Shown one piece after another: positions 7,489 to 16,920 of a stretch of DNA of 64,000 bases. The DNA comes from Microbacterium sp. EYE_78. Its GTDB lineage: Bacteria; Actinomycetota; Actinomycetes; Actinomycetales; Microbacteriaceae. Numbering within the stretch: the first letter of the stretch is position 1; every line of letters starts with the position of its first letter. The translations under genes and the position numbers were made by a program. Location of the stretch: contig NZ_JAHXMY010000001.1 in assembly GCF_023149035.1 (NCBI RefSeq), positions 744,001 through 808,000 of the forward strand. The letters are read 5' to 3'. The notes beneath the pieces were generated by a model, which saw only the letters and a list, made by a program, of their open reading frames with translations, was not told the DNA's origin and did no database searches.

Positions 7489-8948
7489 GACTCCTGGGTG
7501 CCCTCGACCCAGGCGAGGTACTCGTCGGTCACGGTTCCGGTGACGTACCGGCCGTCGAAGCAGCTCATGTCGAGGTCCTCGACGTCCGGCGCCCCGTCGA
7601 GGATCGCGGCCTTCAGGTCGTCGATCTCCTGGTAGACGAGGTAATCGCAGCCGAGCTCCTCGGCGATCTCGGGGATCGTCCGGTTGTACGCGACGAGCTC
7701 GTGACGCGACGGCATGTTGATGCCGTAGACGTGGGGGAAGCGGATGGGCGGGGCGGCGGAGGCGAACGTCACCGACTTCGCCCCGGCATCCCGGGCCATC
7801 TGGATGATCTCCCGCGAGGTCGTGCCGCGGACGATCGAGTCGTCGATCAGCAGCACGTTCTTGCCCTTGAACTCGGTCGACATCGCGTTGAGCTTCTGGC
7901 GCACGCTCTTCTTGCGGATCGCCTGGCCCGGCATGATGAACGTCCGGCCGATGTAGCGGTTCTTGTAGAAGCCCTCGCGGTACTCGATCCCGAGCTTGCG
8001 CGCGACCTGCATCGCGGCGGGGCGCGAGGAGTCGGGGATCGGCATGACGACGTCGATCGACCCCTCGGGGGTGTACTTGGCGATCGTGTCGGCGAGACGC
8101 TCGCCCATGCGCAGACGCGCCTCGTACACCGAGATGCCGTTCATCACGGAGTCCGGGCGAGCGAGGTACACGTACTCGAACGAGCACGGCACGAGCTGCG
8201 GGTTCGTGGCGCACTGCTTCGTGAAGAGGTTGCCGTCGAGGTCGATGAAGACCGCCTCGCCGGGTTCGACGTCGCGGACGACCTCGAAGCCGCCGTTCTC
8301 GAGGACCAACGACTCGGAGGCGACGGTCCACTCGTAGCGGCCGTTCTCGGCCTGGCGAGTGCCGAGGATGAGCGGACGGATGCCGAAGGGATCGCGGAAC
8401 GCCAGCAGACCGTACCCAGCGATCAGCGCGATGGCGGCGTAGGAGCCCTCGACGCGCTGGTGCACCCGGGAGACGCCCTCGAAGATCTGCTCGTGGTCGA
8501 GTTCGAGACCCGAGATGACCGCTTGCAGCTCGTTCGCGAGGACGTTCACCAGCAGCTCGGTGTCGGAGCTCGTGTTCAGGTGACGGCGGTCGGTGCGGAA
8601 CAGCTCCTCGGTGAGCTCACGCGTGTTCGTGAGGTTGCCGTTGTGCACGAGGACGATGCCGTAGGGGGCGTTGACATAGAAGGGCTGCGCCTCTTCTTCG
8701 TTCGACGCCGTGCCCTTCGTCGCGTACCGGACGTGACCGAGGCCGATCGTGCCGAGGAGCGACCGCATGTCGCGGGTGCGGAAGGCCTCGCGGACCATGC
8801 CGCGGTTCTTCGCGATGTGGAAGATGCCGCTCTGCTCGGCGGTCGCGATGCCGGTGGAGTCCTGACCGCGGTGCTGCAGCAGCAGCAGGGCGTCGTAGAC
8901 CTCTTGGTTGGCGGGCCCCTGAGCGACGACGCCGACGATTCCGCACAT
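7485..8948 (-). CDS. purF: Amidophosphoribosyltransferase
   Basis: A 487-residue enzyme of the first committed step of purine synthesis: PRPP plus glutamine to phosphoribosylamine. It begins MCGIVGV, giving the N-terminal nucleophile Cys2 after Met removal with no propeptide. The glutaminase domain has LLLQHRGQDSTG and the phosphoribosyltransferase domain has the PRPP loop LIDDSIVRGTT. It starts 9 bp after the end of purM and overlaps the MFS gene by 4 bp, giving purM-purF-MFS. PurF is normally inhibited by AMP and GMP. Confidence 0.97.
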   Translation of the reverse strand: MCGIVGVVAQGPANQEVYDALLLLQHRGQDSTGIATAEQSGIFHIAKNRGMVREAFRTRDMRSLLGTIGLGHVRYATKGTASNEEEAQPFYVNAPYGIVLVHNGNLTNTRELTEELFRTDRRHLNTSSDTELLVNVLANELQAVISGLELDHEQIFEGVSRVHQRVEGSYAAIALIAGYGLLAFRDPFGIRPLILGTRQAENGRYEWTVASESLVLENGGFEVVRDVEPGEAVFIDLDGNLFTKQCATNPQLVPCSFEYVYLARPDSVMNGISVYEARLRMGERLADTIAKYTPEGSIDVVMPIPDSSRPAAMQVARKLGIEYREGFYKNRYIGRTFIMPGQAIRKKSVRQKLNAMSTEFKGKNVLLIDDSIVRGTTSREIIQMARDAGAKSVTFASAAPPIRFPHVYGINMPSRHELVAYNRTIPEIAEELGCDYLVYQEIDDLKAAILDGAPDVEDLDMSCFDGRYVTGTVTDEYLAWVEGTQES

Positions 8949-8957
8949 TGGTGTAGC

Positions 8958-10070
8958 TCAGTCCGTTTCTGCGTAGGAGCCGACGAGACGCACCGCGCCG
9001 CCGTCGACGCCCTTCGCGCCCTGCTCGTAGTCGCCGGCCGGCAGTGCCGCATCCGACACCGTCCCGACCTGCCAGGTGTGGATGCCCTCTGCCGAGAGGG
9101 TGGATGCCGCGGCGTCGGCGGCCTCCGCCGAGACGACGGCGAGGAAGCCGATGCCGAGGTTCCAGGTGCCCTCGGTCTGCTCGAGCGACAGCCCGCCGAG
9201 GTCGGCGAGGACGCGGAACACCGGAGACGGCGACCAGGTGGAGCGGTCGACGTCGACCCAGGTGCCGACGGGAAGCACGCGCGCGAGGTTCGCCGCGATG
9301 CCTCCGCCGGTGACGTGGCTGAGCGAGTGGATCGCGCCCGGGTGCGCGTCGATCGCGCGCAGCAGCGGTGAGGTGTAGAGGCGGGTGGGCTCGAGGAGCT
9401 CCTCACCCCACGTCCGACCGAAGTCGGCGGCGTTGTCGCCGTAGCCGATGCCGGCGTTCGCGATGATATGCCGGATGAGCGAGTACCCGTTGGAGTGCGG
9501 CCCGCTCGAGGCGAGCGCCAGCACGACATCGCCGGAACGGACGCGGTCGGCGCCGAGGACGGCATTTGCCTCGACGACACCCGTCGCCGCGCCCGCGACG
9601 TCGTAGTCGTTGACGCCGAGGAGCCCGGGGTGCTCGGCCGTCTCGCCGCCGACGAGCGCCGTGCCCGTGGCCGAGCAGCCGTCGGCGATGCCGCGGACGA
9701 TGTCGGCGATGCGCTCGGGGAAGACCTTGCCGGTGGCGATGTAGTCCGTCATGAAGAGCGGCTTCGCGCCGACCACCACGATGTCGTCGACGACCATGCC
9801 GACCAGGTCCTGGCCGATCGTGTCGTGCTTGTCGATGGCCTGCGCGATGGCGACCTTCGTGCCGACGCCGTCGGTCGAGGTCGCGAGCAGGGGCTTCGCG
9901 TACCCGAGCAGTGCGGATGCGTCGAAGAGGCCGGCGAAGCCGCCGACGCCGCCGAGGACCTCAGGGCCCTGGGTGCGACGGACGGCCGATTTCATCAACT
10001 CGACGGCGAGGTCCCCCGCCGCGGTGTCGACGCCGGCAGCGGAGTAGGGATCGGTGGGAGTCGAGGCCAC
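8958..10070 (-). CDS. purM: Phosphoribosylformylglycinamidine cyclo-ligase (AIR synthetase)
   Basis: A 370-residue enzyme converting FGAM to AIR with ATP (purine step 5). Seen: YSAAGVDTAAGD near the N-terminus, LLATSTDGVGTK, DLVGMVVDDIVVVGA, GETAEHPG and SSGPHSNGYSL, all AIR-synthase family motifs. GTG 10070 is preferred over the in-frame GTG 10076 because the -10-like TAGGCT (10082 to 10077) abuts 10076 and stands exactly 6 nt before 10070, the leaderless spacing seen across the window. First gene of purM-purF-MFS. Confidence 0.95.
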   Translation of the reverse strand: MASTPTDPYSAAGVDTAAGDLAVELMKSAVRRTQGPEVLGGVGGFAGLFDASALLGYAKPLLATSTDGVGTKVAIAQAIDKHDTIGQDLVGMVVDDIVVVGAKPLFMTDYIATGKVFPERIADIVRGIADGCSATGTALVGGETAEHPGLLGVNDYDVAGAATGVVEANAVLGADRVRSGDVVLALASSGPHSNGYSLIRHIIANAGIGYGDNAADFGRTWGEELLEPTRLYTSPLLRAIDAHPGAIHSLSHVTGGGIAANLARVLPVGTWVDVDRSTWSPSPVFRVLADLGGLSLEQTEGTWNLGIGFLAVVSAEAADAAASTLSAEGIHTWQVGTVSDAALPAGDYEQGAKGVDGGAVRLVGSYAETD

Positions 10071-10142
10071 CCGCACAGCCTACCGGCCAGCACGGCGCCC
10101 CGATTCGCCCCGGAGCGGACAGGCCCTCCCTAGAATGTGCCC

Positions 10143-10754
10143 ATGAGCGGGGCTGAGCGGCCCGAATGGGTGGTGCGGGAGGACGCGAGCGCGACGGTGC
10201 TCGTCGCCCTCTTCCTCCGCCAAGCCCTCGGCATCCGGGCACCCGAGGAGCTCCCCCACCTGCGGGGCGCCCCCGCCGCGCCCGCGTCGGGTGACGACGA
10301 CGATGCTCGCCTGCTCCAACGGCAGTGGCTCGCCTACTGGGCGATGGCCGTCGAACCGCAGGCGCATCCGTCGCCCGTGCCGCTCGAGCTGGTCGACGGC
10401 TACGAGACGCTCGCCGTCCTCCCGGTCGACGGCTTCGACGAGCTCCGCGCCGCGATGTCGCCGCTCGCCGCCGATGCGGTCGCCTTCGCGCGGCGCGCGA
10501 ACGACCGGTACAACCTGCAGGCACGAGGCGGATCGGCCAGCAGCTACCGCGCGTACGCCAGCGCGATCGCCGAGCACGAGCGCCGCGTCGGTCGTCGCGC
10601 GCACTCGTTCGAACTGAACGTGCAGGTGCTCCCGCTGACGCAGCGGGGGGTGTGGTGGATCGGCTCCCTGACGATTGCCGTCACGGACGGACTCCGCGGG
10701 GATGTCGCCGCGTTCGATCCGGCGATCCAGCCGATCATCGCCGAGCTCGCCTGA
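10143..10754 (+). CDS. Hypothetical protein (203 aa)
   Basis: I do not recognise a domain. The protein is soluble and tryptophan-rich, with an acidic N-terminal half and the conserved-looking segments LLQRQWLAYWAMAVEP and ANDRYNLQARGGSASSYRAYA, and ends in a predicted beta-rich part (HSFELNVQVLPLTQRGVWWI). ATG 10143 follows TAGAAT (10131-10136) by 6 nt, indicating a leaderless message divergent from purM. Nothing in the context fixes a function. Confidence 0.7.
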   Translation: MSGAERPEWVVREDASATVLVALFLRQALGIRAPEELPHLRGAPAAPASGDDDDARLLQRQWLAYWAMAVEPQAHPSPVPLELVDGYETLAVLPVDGFDELRAAMSPLAADAVAFARRANDRYNLQARGGSASSYRAYASAIAEHERRVGRRAHSFELNVQVLPLTQRGVWWIGSLTIAVTDGLRGDVAAFDPAIQPIIAELA

Positions 10755-10765
10755 CGGCGCGGGCC

Positions 10766-11083
10766 TCAGTCGTCGGACTCGACCGTCTCGCGCTCGATGC
10801 GCACGCTCCGTGCGCGTCGGCGCAGGACGCGATCGAAGATGAGGGCGACAGCGCCGCCCAGGGCGAGCCCCACCGGGATGCAGGCGAGCAGCAGGAAGCC
10901 GAAGACCTGCGCCTCGGAATACCTGGCGCCGGTGCTCTCACTGATCTGATCGGTGCCGACGGCGTAGGTGAGGATCAGCGCGAGCACGATGCCGAACGCG
11001 CCGCCCACGGCGAAGAAGGCGCCGAAGCGGGGGCTGCGGCGAAGCTCCGCGGATTCGACGTGCGTCTCGGTGTGCTCGGCCAT
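10766..11083 (-). CDS. Small membrane protein with two helices
   Basis: A 105-residue protein with hydrophobic segments at about 20-42 (FGAFFAVGGAFGIVLALILT) and 62-86 (VFGFLLLACIPVGLALGGAV), followed by a basic cytoplasmic tail (DRVLRRRARSVRIERE). No family assigned. The ATG at 11083 lies 6 nt after the -10-like GACAAT (11095 to 11090), so it is probably transcribed on its own without leader. Its end faces the preceding hypothetical gene convergently. Confidence 0.7.
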   Translation of the reverse strand: MAEHTETHVESAELRRSPRFGAFFAVGGAFGIVLALILTYAVGTDQISESTGARYSEAQVFGFLLLACIPVGLALGGAVALIFDRVLRRRARSVRIERETVESDD

Positions 11084-11118
11084 ACGTCCATTGTCCACCC
11101 GCGGACCGCGCAGCCGGG

Positions 11119-11865
11119 TCAGCGCGGTCCGTCGCCCGACGGCTGCTCGTGCAGCTCGCTGCGGGCGCTGTTGCGCTTGCGGCGCTGCACCGAGCCCGCG
11201 GCCAGCAGCACGGTGAGGACGGATGCCGCTGTCGTGACCCCGACGGCGATCCACAGCCCCGCCGAGCCGCCGCCGTCCTCGGCCGGTTCCGCTCCGGCCG
11301 TCGGGGTGGCGGCGGCATCCGTCCCAGGGCAGTCGGCTTCGACCGCGAGGTCGAGTGCGCCGGGTGCTCCGCTCCACAGCACGTCGACGCCCTCGGACGT
11401 GAGATCGGTGGCCGCCTCGACGCCGTCGAGCATCGCTGTGCCGTCGCCCTCCGAGATCGCCGCCGCCCGCAGGTCGATCGTCGCGAGCGCCGCCTGCGGG
11501 ATCAGCTCGGTGCCGTCGGGCTGCACGTCGAACAGCAGCATCCCCTCGCCGCCGTCGACCACCACCGTCGGGTTCGAGAGGGTCGTGGCGACGCCCGCCG
11601 CGCTCGTGTACGAGACGTCGCCCTCGAACGCGATGCTGCCGGTCGGGCCGACCGGATCGAGGACGCCCGCACCCCCATCGAGCAGCAGGACCCCGTCCTC
11701 GAGCTCGATCGCACCCGACGGGGTGAGGTCACCGCCCCCGGACGGCCACGAGACGCGGGCGGCACTGACGGTGCAGGTGCCGGCATCGGCGAGCGCCGGC
11801 GACGGCGCCAGGGCGACGGCGGCCATCGCGACGGCGGCGGCCGCGAGGGCGGTGCGGGTGCGCAT
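11119..11865 (-). CDS. Secreted, membrane-anchored HtaA-like protein
   Basis: A 248-residue exported protein. Residues 1-28 are a signal peptide ending ALADA. The core (GTCTVSAARVSW, SGSIAFEGDVSYTS-like stretch, LSNPTVVVDGGEGMLLFDV) has the order of motifs of HtaA domains, which bind haem at the surface of Corynebacterium and relatives. Near the C-terminus come an Ala/Thr/Pro-rich linker, one helix (AGLWIAVGVTTAASVLTVLL) and a basic tail. ATG 11865 is chosen because GGAG sits 9 nt upstream. No haem importer (hmuTUV) is adjacent, and haem-binding Tyr/His residues are few, so haem binding is uncertain. Confidence 0.7.
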   Translation of the reverse strand: MRTRTALAAAAVAMAAVALAPSPALADAGTCTVSAARVSWPSGGGDLTPSGAIELEDGVLLLDGGAGVLDPVGPTGSIAFEGDVSYTSAAGVATTLSNPTVVVDGGEGMLLFDVQPDGTELIPQAALATIDLRAAAISEGDGTAMLDGVEAATDLTSEGVDVLWSGAPGALDLAVEADCPGTDAAATPTAGAEPAEDGGGSAGLWIAVGVTTAASVLTVLLAAGSVQRRKRNSARSELHEQPSGDGPR

Positions 11866-11884
11866 GAGTGTCATCTCCGTGTGG

Positions 11885-12238
11885 TCAGGGGCGCAGCGGC
11901 AGCAGCCCCACGAGATCGGCGCGGGTGCCCGACGCACGGACGGACCCGGCATCGACCGCGTCCGACCAGGCCGCGCGCCCGGTCGCGAGCGCGATCCAGG
12001 TCGCGGCATCCATCTCGATCACGTTCGGCGGCGTCCCCCGGGTGTGGCGGGGGCCCTCCACCGCCTGCACGGCGCCGAACGGGGGCACGCGGACCTCGAC
12101 CGAGTTGCCGGGTGCCTTCTCGGCCAGCAGCTGCAGCAGGTATCGCACCGCGGTCGCGAGCTGCGGGCGGGCGGGCTGCCCGGCGGCCACGGCGGCGAGC
12201 GCATCGCGGCCCTCGCCGGTGCTGATCTTGCGGGGCAT
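11885..12238 (-). CDS. Sterol-carrier-like (SCP2-type) family protein
   Basis: A 117-residue protein. Features: an N-terminal basic start ([14 protein letters not shown]), a helical region ([19 protein letters not shown]), then [16 protein letters not shown] and [18 protein letters not shown], the pattern of actinobacterial SCP-orthologue proteins that resemble the C-terminal domain of mycothiol-dependent maleylpyruvate isomerases and SCP2 lipid carriers. A role in hydrophobic ligand binding is a family inference only. It lies divergent to purD across 44 bp. Confidence 0.75.
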   Translation of the reverse strand: MPRKISTGEGRDALAAVAAGQPARPQLATAVRYLLQLLAEKAPGNSVEVRVPPFGAVQAVEGPRHTRGTPPNVIEMDAATWIALATGRAAWSDAVDAGSVRASGTRADLVGLLPLRP

Positions 12239-12282
12239 GGATGCCACGGTAACGCCCGCGGGCCGCTCGGTAGGCTGGCGGG

Positions 12283-13554
12283 GTGAAGATCCTGGTCCTC
12301 GGCTCGGGCGCGCGAGAGCACGCCATCATCCTCGCTCTGGCCGCCGAAGGCGCGGGGCACGAGATCTTCGCGGCCCCGGGCAACGCCGGCATCGCCGCCG
12401 ACGCGTCGATCGTCCCAGGGCTCGATCAGAACGACCCGGCCGCGGTGACCGACTACGCCAACCGGGCGCACATCGACCTCGTGGTCATCGGGCCCGAGGC
12501 ACCGCTGGTGGCGGGCGTGGCCGACGCGCTGCGTGAGCGAGGCATCCCCGTCTTCGGTCCGGGCAAGGCCGCGGCGCAGCTGGAGGGCTCGAAGGCCTTC
12601 GCGAAGCGGATCATGGATGCCGCCGGGGTCCCCACCGGCCGTTCGGTGCGCGCGCAGACCCGTGACGAGGTGGCCGCCGCCCTCGACGAGTTCGGCGCCC
12701 CCTTCGTCGTGAAGGCCGATGGGCTCGCGGCGGGCAAGGGCGTCGTGGTCACCTCCGACCGGGACGCGGCGCTCGCCCACGCCGATGCGTATCTGCCGAC
12801 CGGGCCGATCCTCGTCGAGGAGTTCCTCGCAGGCCCCGAGGTCTCGCTCTTCTTCGTCTCGGACGGCGACACCGTGCGGGCGCTCAGCCCGGCGCAGGAC
12901 TTCAAGCGCGCCTACGACGGCGACGAGGGCCCGAACACCGGCGGGATGGGCGCGTACTCGCCGCTCCCCTGGCTCGGCGAGCGCTTCGGCGGCGAGGAGG
13001 CGTTCGTCGCGCAGGTCACCGCCGAGGTCGCAGAACCCGTCATCCGGCAGTTGGATGCCGAGGGCACCCCCTTCATCGGGCTGCTCTATGCGGGCCTCAT
13101 CCTCACCGATGCCGGCGTGAAGGTCATCGAGTTCAACGCGCGGTTCGGCGACCCCGAGACGCAGGTCGTGCTGGCACGCCTGCGCAGCCCCCTGTCGCGG
13201 CTGCTGCTCTCCGCCGCGAGCGGGACGCTCGAGTCCGAGCCGGCACCCGACTTCGCCCCCGACGCGGCGGTCACCGTCGTGCTCGCCAGCGAGGGGTACC
13301 CCGAGTCCCCGAGGACCGGTCGCGTCATCGAGGGTGCGGATGCCGCGGCATCCGTCGACGGCGTGCACCTCGCCCACGCCGCGACATCCCTCGAGGACGG
13401 CGGGCTCATCGCGACCGGCGGGCGGGTGCTCAACGTCGTGGGCCTCGGCGCCGACTTCTCGACTGCTCGAGCGCGGGCATACAAGGCGCTCGGCCGGATC
13501 AGCCTCGAGGGATCGCACTTCCGCAGCGACATCGCGGCCCGCGTCGCGCAGTGA
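12283..13554 (+). CDS. purD: Phosphoribosylamine-glycine ligase (GAR synthetase)
   Basis: A 423-residue ATP-grasp enzyme making GAR from phosphoribosylamine, glycine and ATP (purine step 2). Motifs: N-terminal [32 protein letters not shown]-grasp [25 protein letters not shown] and the metal-binding [10 protein letters not shown]. The GTG start at 12283 is 6 nt after TAGGCT (12271-12276), so leaderless. It stands as a single gene here, physically apart from purF and purM. Confidence 0.96.
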   Translation: MKILVLGSGAREHAIILALAAEGAGHEIFAAPGNAGIAADASIVPGLDQNDPAAVTDYANRAHIDLVVIGPEAPLVAGVADALRERGIPVFGPGKAAAQLEGSKAFAKRIMDAAGVPTGRSVRAQTRDEVAAALDEFGAPFVVKADGLAAGKGVVVTSDRDAALAHADAYLPTGPILVEEFLAGPEVSLFFVSDGDTVRALSPAQDFKRAYDGDEGPNTGGMGAYSPLPWLGERFGGEEAFVAQVTAEVAEPVIRQLDAEGTPFIGLLYAGLILTDAGVKVIEFNARFGDPETQVVLARLRSPLSRLLLSAASGTLESEPAPDFAPDAAVTVVLASEGYPESPRTGRVIEGADAAASVDGVHLAHAATSLEDGGLIATGGRVLNVVGLGADFSTARARAYKALGRISLEGSHFRSDIAARVAQ

Positions 13555-13564
13555 CGCGCTCGCC

Positions 13565-13981
13565 CTACGCCGGCAGGATCTCACCCGAGCGGGCCTCGAT
13601 GGCCCGCTCGAGCCGGTCGTCGTCGGCGACCGCGTAGAACTCGTCGTCGAGCGCGTCCCAGAGGCGGGCGTCCTCGTCAGAGATCTCCTCCTCGCCGGTC
13701 GGACGGAACCGCAGGTACTCCGCGCGGGCGCGGTCCACGACCGCCGCCGCCTCGGTCATGCCCAGCCAGTGGAACGCGGAGATCGCCTCGTCCACGTGCG
13801 CGAGGTCGTCCGCGAAGAACAGCGTCTCGATCGCCCCTCCGACCAGTCCGCCGTTCATGGCCCGATCATGGAACGCCAGCGCGGCACCGAGACGGCGCAA
13901 CCCCTCGGTTGCGGCTGCGTCGTCGTCCTCGAAGGCCTCGACCGCCGGCCCGTGGAGCGTGTCCAGCCACGTCGTCGTCAT
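13565..13981 (-). CDS. Hypothetical acidic protein, possibly DMP19/DUF4375-like
   Basis: A 138-residue very acidic, helical protein. The stretch AMNGGLVGGAIETLFFADDL followed by HVDEAISAFHWLGMTEAAAVVDRA resembles DMP19-type (DUF4375) proteins, in which a conserved NGG is followed by helices; I cannot confirm that without a profile search. The site GGGGAGAGG precedes ATG 13981. It is transcribed towards purD's end, and the lipoprotein gene upstream on the same strand ends 16 bp before it, so they may be co-transcribed. Confidence 0.65.
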   Translation of the reverse strand: MTTTWLDTLHGPAVEAFEDDDAAATEGLRRLGAALAFHDRAMNGGLVGGAIETLFFADDLAHVDEAISAFHWLGMTEAAAVVDRARAEYLRFRPTGEEEISDEDARLWDALDDEFYAVADDDRLERAIEARSGEILPA

Positions 13982-13997
13982 GTCCTCTCCCCGTCGG

Positions 13998-14546
13998 TCA
14001 CCGAGCCGGACGCATCCGAGCCCACACCTCGTCGATCGATTCGGCATCCCGGAGCGTGAGCTGCAGCGGGGATGCCGAGGCGAAGACGATGCCGGCGACC
14101 GCCGCCGGGCCGTCACAGGTCGCCAGGACTCGACCGCCGTCCCCCGGCTCGAGGACGTCGGCGGACGCATCCGACCACTCCAGCGTGAAGGTGGCCGTCG
14201 GGTCCTCTGCGCGGCAGTCGTACTCGACCTGGTACTCGACGTCCGGCTCGACGGGTGCCGTCACCTGCATGCGCGTCACGGGGCCGTCGGGTCCGTCGCT
14301 CTCGTGCTCGAGGCGGGAGATCTCCTCGGGGTCCGGCCGCGGCACGCGGTACTCGGGCAACGGGACCGCAGAGGATGCCGTGGGCGTCGGCGTCGGCGAG
14401 ACGGAGGGTGGCGCCGACGGTGACGTCGAGCGCGAGGGCGCCGCCTCGTCCACCCCGACGGTCGACACGCACCCCGTCAGCAGGATCGCGAGCGCCGCCG
14501 ACGAGACGGACGCCGCGCGACGACATCCGCGGGTCGACCGTGACAT
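13998..14546 (-). CDS. Putative lipoprotein, unknown function
   Basis: A 182-residue protein with a lipoprotein signal: basic start, hydrophobic core and the lipobox LLTGC (Cys about residue 26). A low-complexity Ser/Pro/Thr linker (about 35-65) separates it from a globular part with a Cys pair (YDCRAEDP and ATCDGP) and beta-strand-like segments. The ATG at 14546 is 6 nt after TACACT (14558 to 14553), so leaderless. It is divergent from purC. No family recognised. Confidence 0.75.
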   Translation of the reverse strand: MSRSTRGCRRAASVSSAALAILLTGCVSTVGVDEAAPSRSTSPSAPPSVSPTPTPTASSAVPLPEYRVPRPDPEEISRLEHESDGPDGPVTRMQVTAPVEPDVEYQVEYDCRAEDPTATFTLEWSDASADVLEPGDGGRVLATCDGPAAVAGIVFASASPLQLTLRDAESIDEVWARMRPAR

Positions 14547-14600
14547 GTGCCGAGTGTAGGCCGAATGGCCCCCGTGCGCCCGCGTCGCGATAATGGCCCT

Positions 14601-15488
14601 GTGACGGATGCCGCGACCCCCCTGCCCGGATGGACCCACGTGTACTCGGGCAAGGTCCGCGACCTCTACCGTCCCGAGGACGGCGCGGATGGAACCCTCC
14701 TCGTCGTGGCGAGCGACCGCGTCAGCGCGTTCGACCACGTGCTGGAGCCGGCGATCCCCGGCAAGGGCGCCTTGCTGACCAGCCTCAGCCTGTGGTGGTT
14801 CGCGCAGCTCGCCGGCGCCGACGGGGGCCGCGCAGTGCCGAACCATCTCGTGCCGGGCGCCACGCCGCCCGCCGAGACCGCCGGTCGCGGCATGGTCGTG
14901 CGCGAGCTCGAGATGCTGCCCGTCGAGTGCGTCGTCCGCGGGTACCTCACGGGGTCGGGATGGGCCGAGTACCAGCAGAGCGGCACCGTCTGCGGCATCC
15001 CCCTCCCGGACGGCCTCGAGAACGGCGACCGCCTTCCCGAGCCGCTGTTCACACCCGCCTACAAGGCGCCCCTCGGCGAGCACGACGAGAACATCTCGTT
15101 CGAGCGGACCGTCGAGCTCGTCGGTGCCGATCGCGCCGCCGAGCTGCGGGACCTGTCGCTCGAGATCTACCGCCGCGCCGCGGCCCTCGCCGAGGCGAAG
15201 GGCCTCATCCTCGCCGACACGAAGTTCGAGTTCGGTCTCGATGACGACGGCGTCCTGACCCTCGCCGACGAGGTGCTGACGAGCGATTCGTCGCGCTACT
15301 GGGATGCCGAGCGCTGGCGCACCGGCGCGACGCCGGCGGACCGCATGGCGAGCTTCGACAAGCAGATCGTCCGCGACTGGCTCGCCGCCAACTGGGACAA
15401 GACGGGGACGCCGCCGGTCGTGCCCGTCGACATCGTCGAGAAGACCGCGGCGACCTACCGCGAGCTGCTCGGCCGCCTCACCGCCTGA
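14601..15488 (+). CDS. purC: SAICAR synthetase
   Basis: A 295-residue phosphoribosylaminoimidazole-succinocarboxamide synthase: CAIR plus aspartate and ATP to SAICAR. Motifs: VYSGKVRDLY, VVASDRVSAFDHVL, VECVVRGYLTGSGW, NISFE and LILADTKFEFG. Its length is that of the longer actinobacterial/eukaryal-like PurC. GTG 14601 lies 6 nt after GATAAT (14589-14594), a strong -10, so leaderless; the longer upstream frame is not credible. A uracil/xanthine permease follows after 35 bp and may be co-transcribed. Confidence 0.96.
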   Translation: MTDAATPLPGWTHVYSGKVRDLYRPEDGADGTLLVVASDRVSAFDHVLEPAIPGKGALLTSLSLWWFAQLAGADGGRAVPNHLVPGATPPAETAGRGMVVRELEMLPVECVVRGYLTGSGWAEYQQSGTVCGIPLPDGLENGDRLPEPLFTPAYKAPLGEHDENISFERTVELVGADRAAELRDLSLEIYRRAAALAEAKGLILADTKFEFGLDDDGVLTLADEVLTSDSSRYWDAERWRTGATPADRMASFDKQIVRDWLAANWDKTGTPPVVPVDIVEKTAATYRELLGRLTA

Positions 15489-15523
15489 CCCCCGGCATCC
15501 GCCACCACTCGAGGAGCACCCGC

Positions 15524-16882
15524 ATGCCCATCTGGACCCTCCACGGCGACGGCCGTCGTGTCGCCCCCGGCGCCGTCGTCAAGCCGCACGAACGCCTCGG
15601 CTGGGGCAGCACCGTCGCCATCGGCGCGCAGCACGTCGTCGCGATGTTCGGCGCCACGTTCCTCGTGCCGCTGCTGACCGGCTTCCCGGTCAGCACGACG
15701 CTGCTGTTCTCGGGGCTCGGAACGCTGCTGTTCCTCGTCCTCACGCGCAACAAGCTCCCCAGCTACCTCGGCTCGTCGTTCGCCTTCATCGCGCCGATCA
15801 CGGCGTTCGGCCCCGGCGACGGCGCACCGCTCGACAGCCCCGAGCAGATCGGGCAGGCGCTCGTCGGCGTGTTCGTCGCCGGCGTCCTGCTCGCCGGTGT
15901 CGGATTCCTCGTGCAGGCGACCGGGACGCGCTGGCTCGAGCGGCTCATGCCGCCGGTCGTCTCGGGCGCCATCGTCGCGCTGATCGGGCTCAACCTCGCC
16001 CCGGCCGCGTGGAACAACTTCAAGACGGATGCCGTCCTCGCCACCATCACGCTGGTCGCCTGCATCCTCTTCGCCGTGCTCTTCCGCGGGTTTCTCGGCC
16101 GCATCTCGATCTTCCTCGGCGTAGTGGTCGGGTACGTCGCGGCGCTCATCATGGGTCGCGTCGACTTCAGCGGTGTCGAAGACCTCGTCGAGCAGCGAGC
16201 CTGGATCGGTCTCCCGACCTTCCACCTGCCGTCCTTCGGCGATCCGGTCGCCTGGGGACTCCTGCCGATGTTCCTGCCCGTCGTCCTCGTCCTCGTCGCC
16301 GAGAACGTCGGCCACGTGCGCGGTGTGGCGACGATGACCGGAGACCCCACGGTCAACACGCGCACCGGCCGCGCCCTCCTCGCCGACGGTCTCGCGACGA
16401 CTCTCGCCGGTGCGTTCGGCGGCTCGGGCACGACCACCTACGGCGAGAACATCGGCGTCATGGCGGCGACCCGCATCTACTCGACGGCGGCGTACTGGGT
16501 GGCCGGCATCATCGCCGTGCTGCTCTCGTTCTCGCCCGTCGTCGGCGCCGTGCTGTTCACGATCCCGAGCGGCGTCATCGGCGGCGTGACGACGGCGCTC
16601 TACGGCCTCATCGGGGTTATCGGCATCAAGATCTGGGTCGACAACCAGGTCGACTTCTCGCGGCCCGTCAACCAGTACACGGTCGCCGTCGCCTTCGTCA
16701 TCGCGATCGCGAACTTCACGATGGACCTCGGCCAGCTGCAGTTCGGCGGCATCGTCCTCGGCACGGTCGCCGCGCTCGTCGTCTACCACGCCGGCAACGC
16801 GATCGCGCGGGCACGCAGAACCGGTGCGGACGACGGCGGGCCCATCGTCCCGATCGGTCAGCTGGGCGGCGACCCGGACTGA
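15524..16882 (+). CDS. Nucleobase:cation symporter-2 (uracil/xanthine permease)
   Basis: A 452-residue membrane protein with 12-14 helices of the NCS2 family. The signature QHVVAMFGATFLVPLLTG (helix 1) and SSFAFIAPI (helix 3) are those of UraA/RutG-type pyrimidine permeases, and VAENVGHVRGVA and GGSGTTTYGENIGVMA carry the conserved substrate-site glutamate and the family motif. Uracil is the likeliest substrate. GAGGAG precedes ATG 15524. Being 35 bp after purC it may share its promoter, linking nucleobase salvage to purine synthesis. Confidence 0.92.
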   Translation: MPIWTLHGDGRRVAPGAVVKPHERLGWGSTVAIGAQHVVAMFGATFLVPLLTGFPVSTTLLFSGLGTLLFLVLTRNKLPSYLGSSFAFIAPITAFGPGDGAPLDSPEQIGQALVGVFVAGVLLAGVGFLVQATGTRWLERLMPPVVSGAIVALIGLNLAPAAWNNFKTDAVLATITLVACILFAVLFRGFLGRISIFLGVVVGYVAALIMGRVDFSGVEDLVEQRAWIGLPTFHLPSFGDPVAWGLLPMFLPVVLVLVAENVGHVRGVATMTGDPTVNTRTGRALLADGLATTLAGAFGGSGTTTYGENIGVMAATRIYSTAAYWVAGIIAVLLSFSPVVGAVLFTIPSGVIGGVTTALYGLIGVIGIKIWVDNQVDFSRPVNQYTVAVAFVIAIANFTMDLGQLQFGGIVLGTVAALVVYHAGNAIARARRTGADDGGPIVPIGQLGGDPD

Positions 16883-16920
16883 CGGGAAGAGAATCGGATG
16901 CCGGTGCGTTCCCTATCCAC

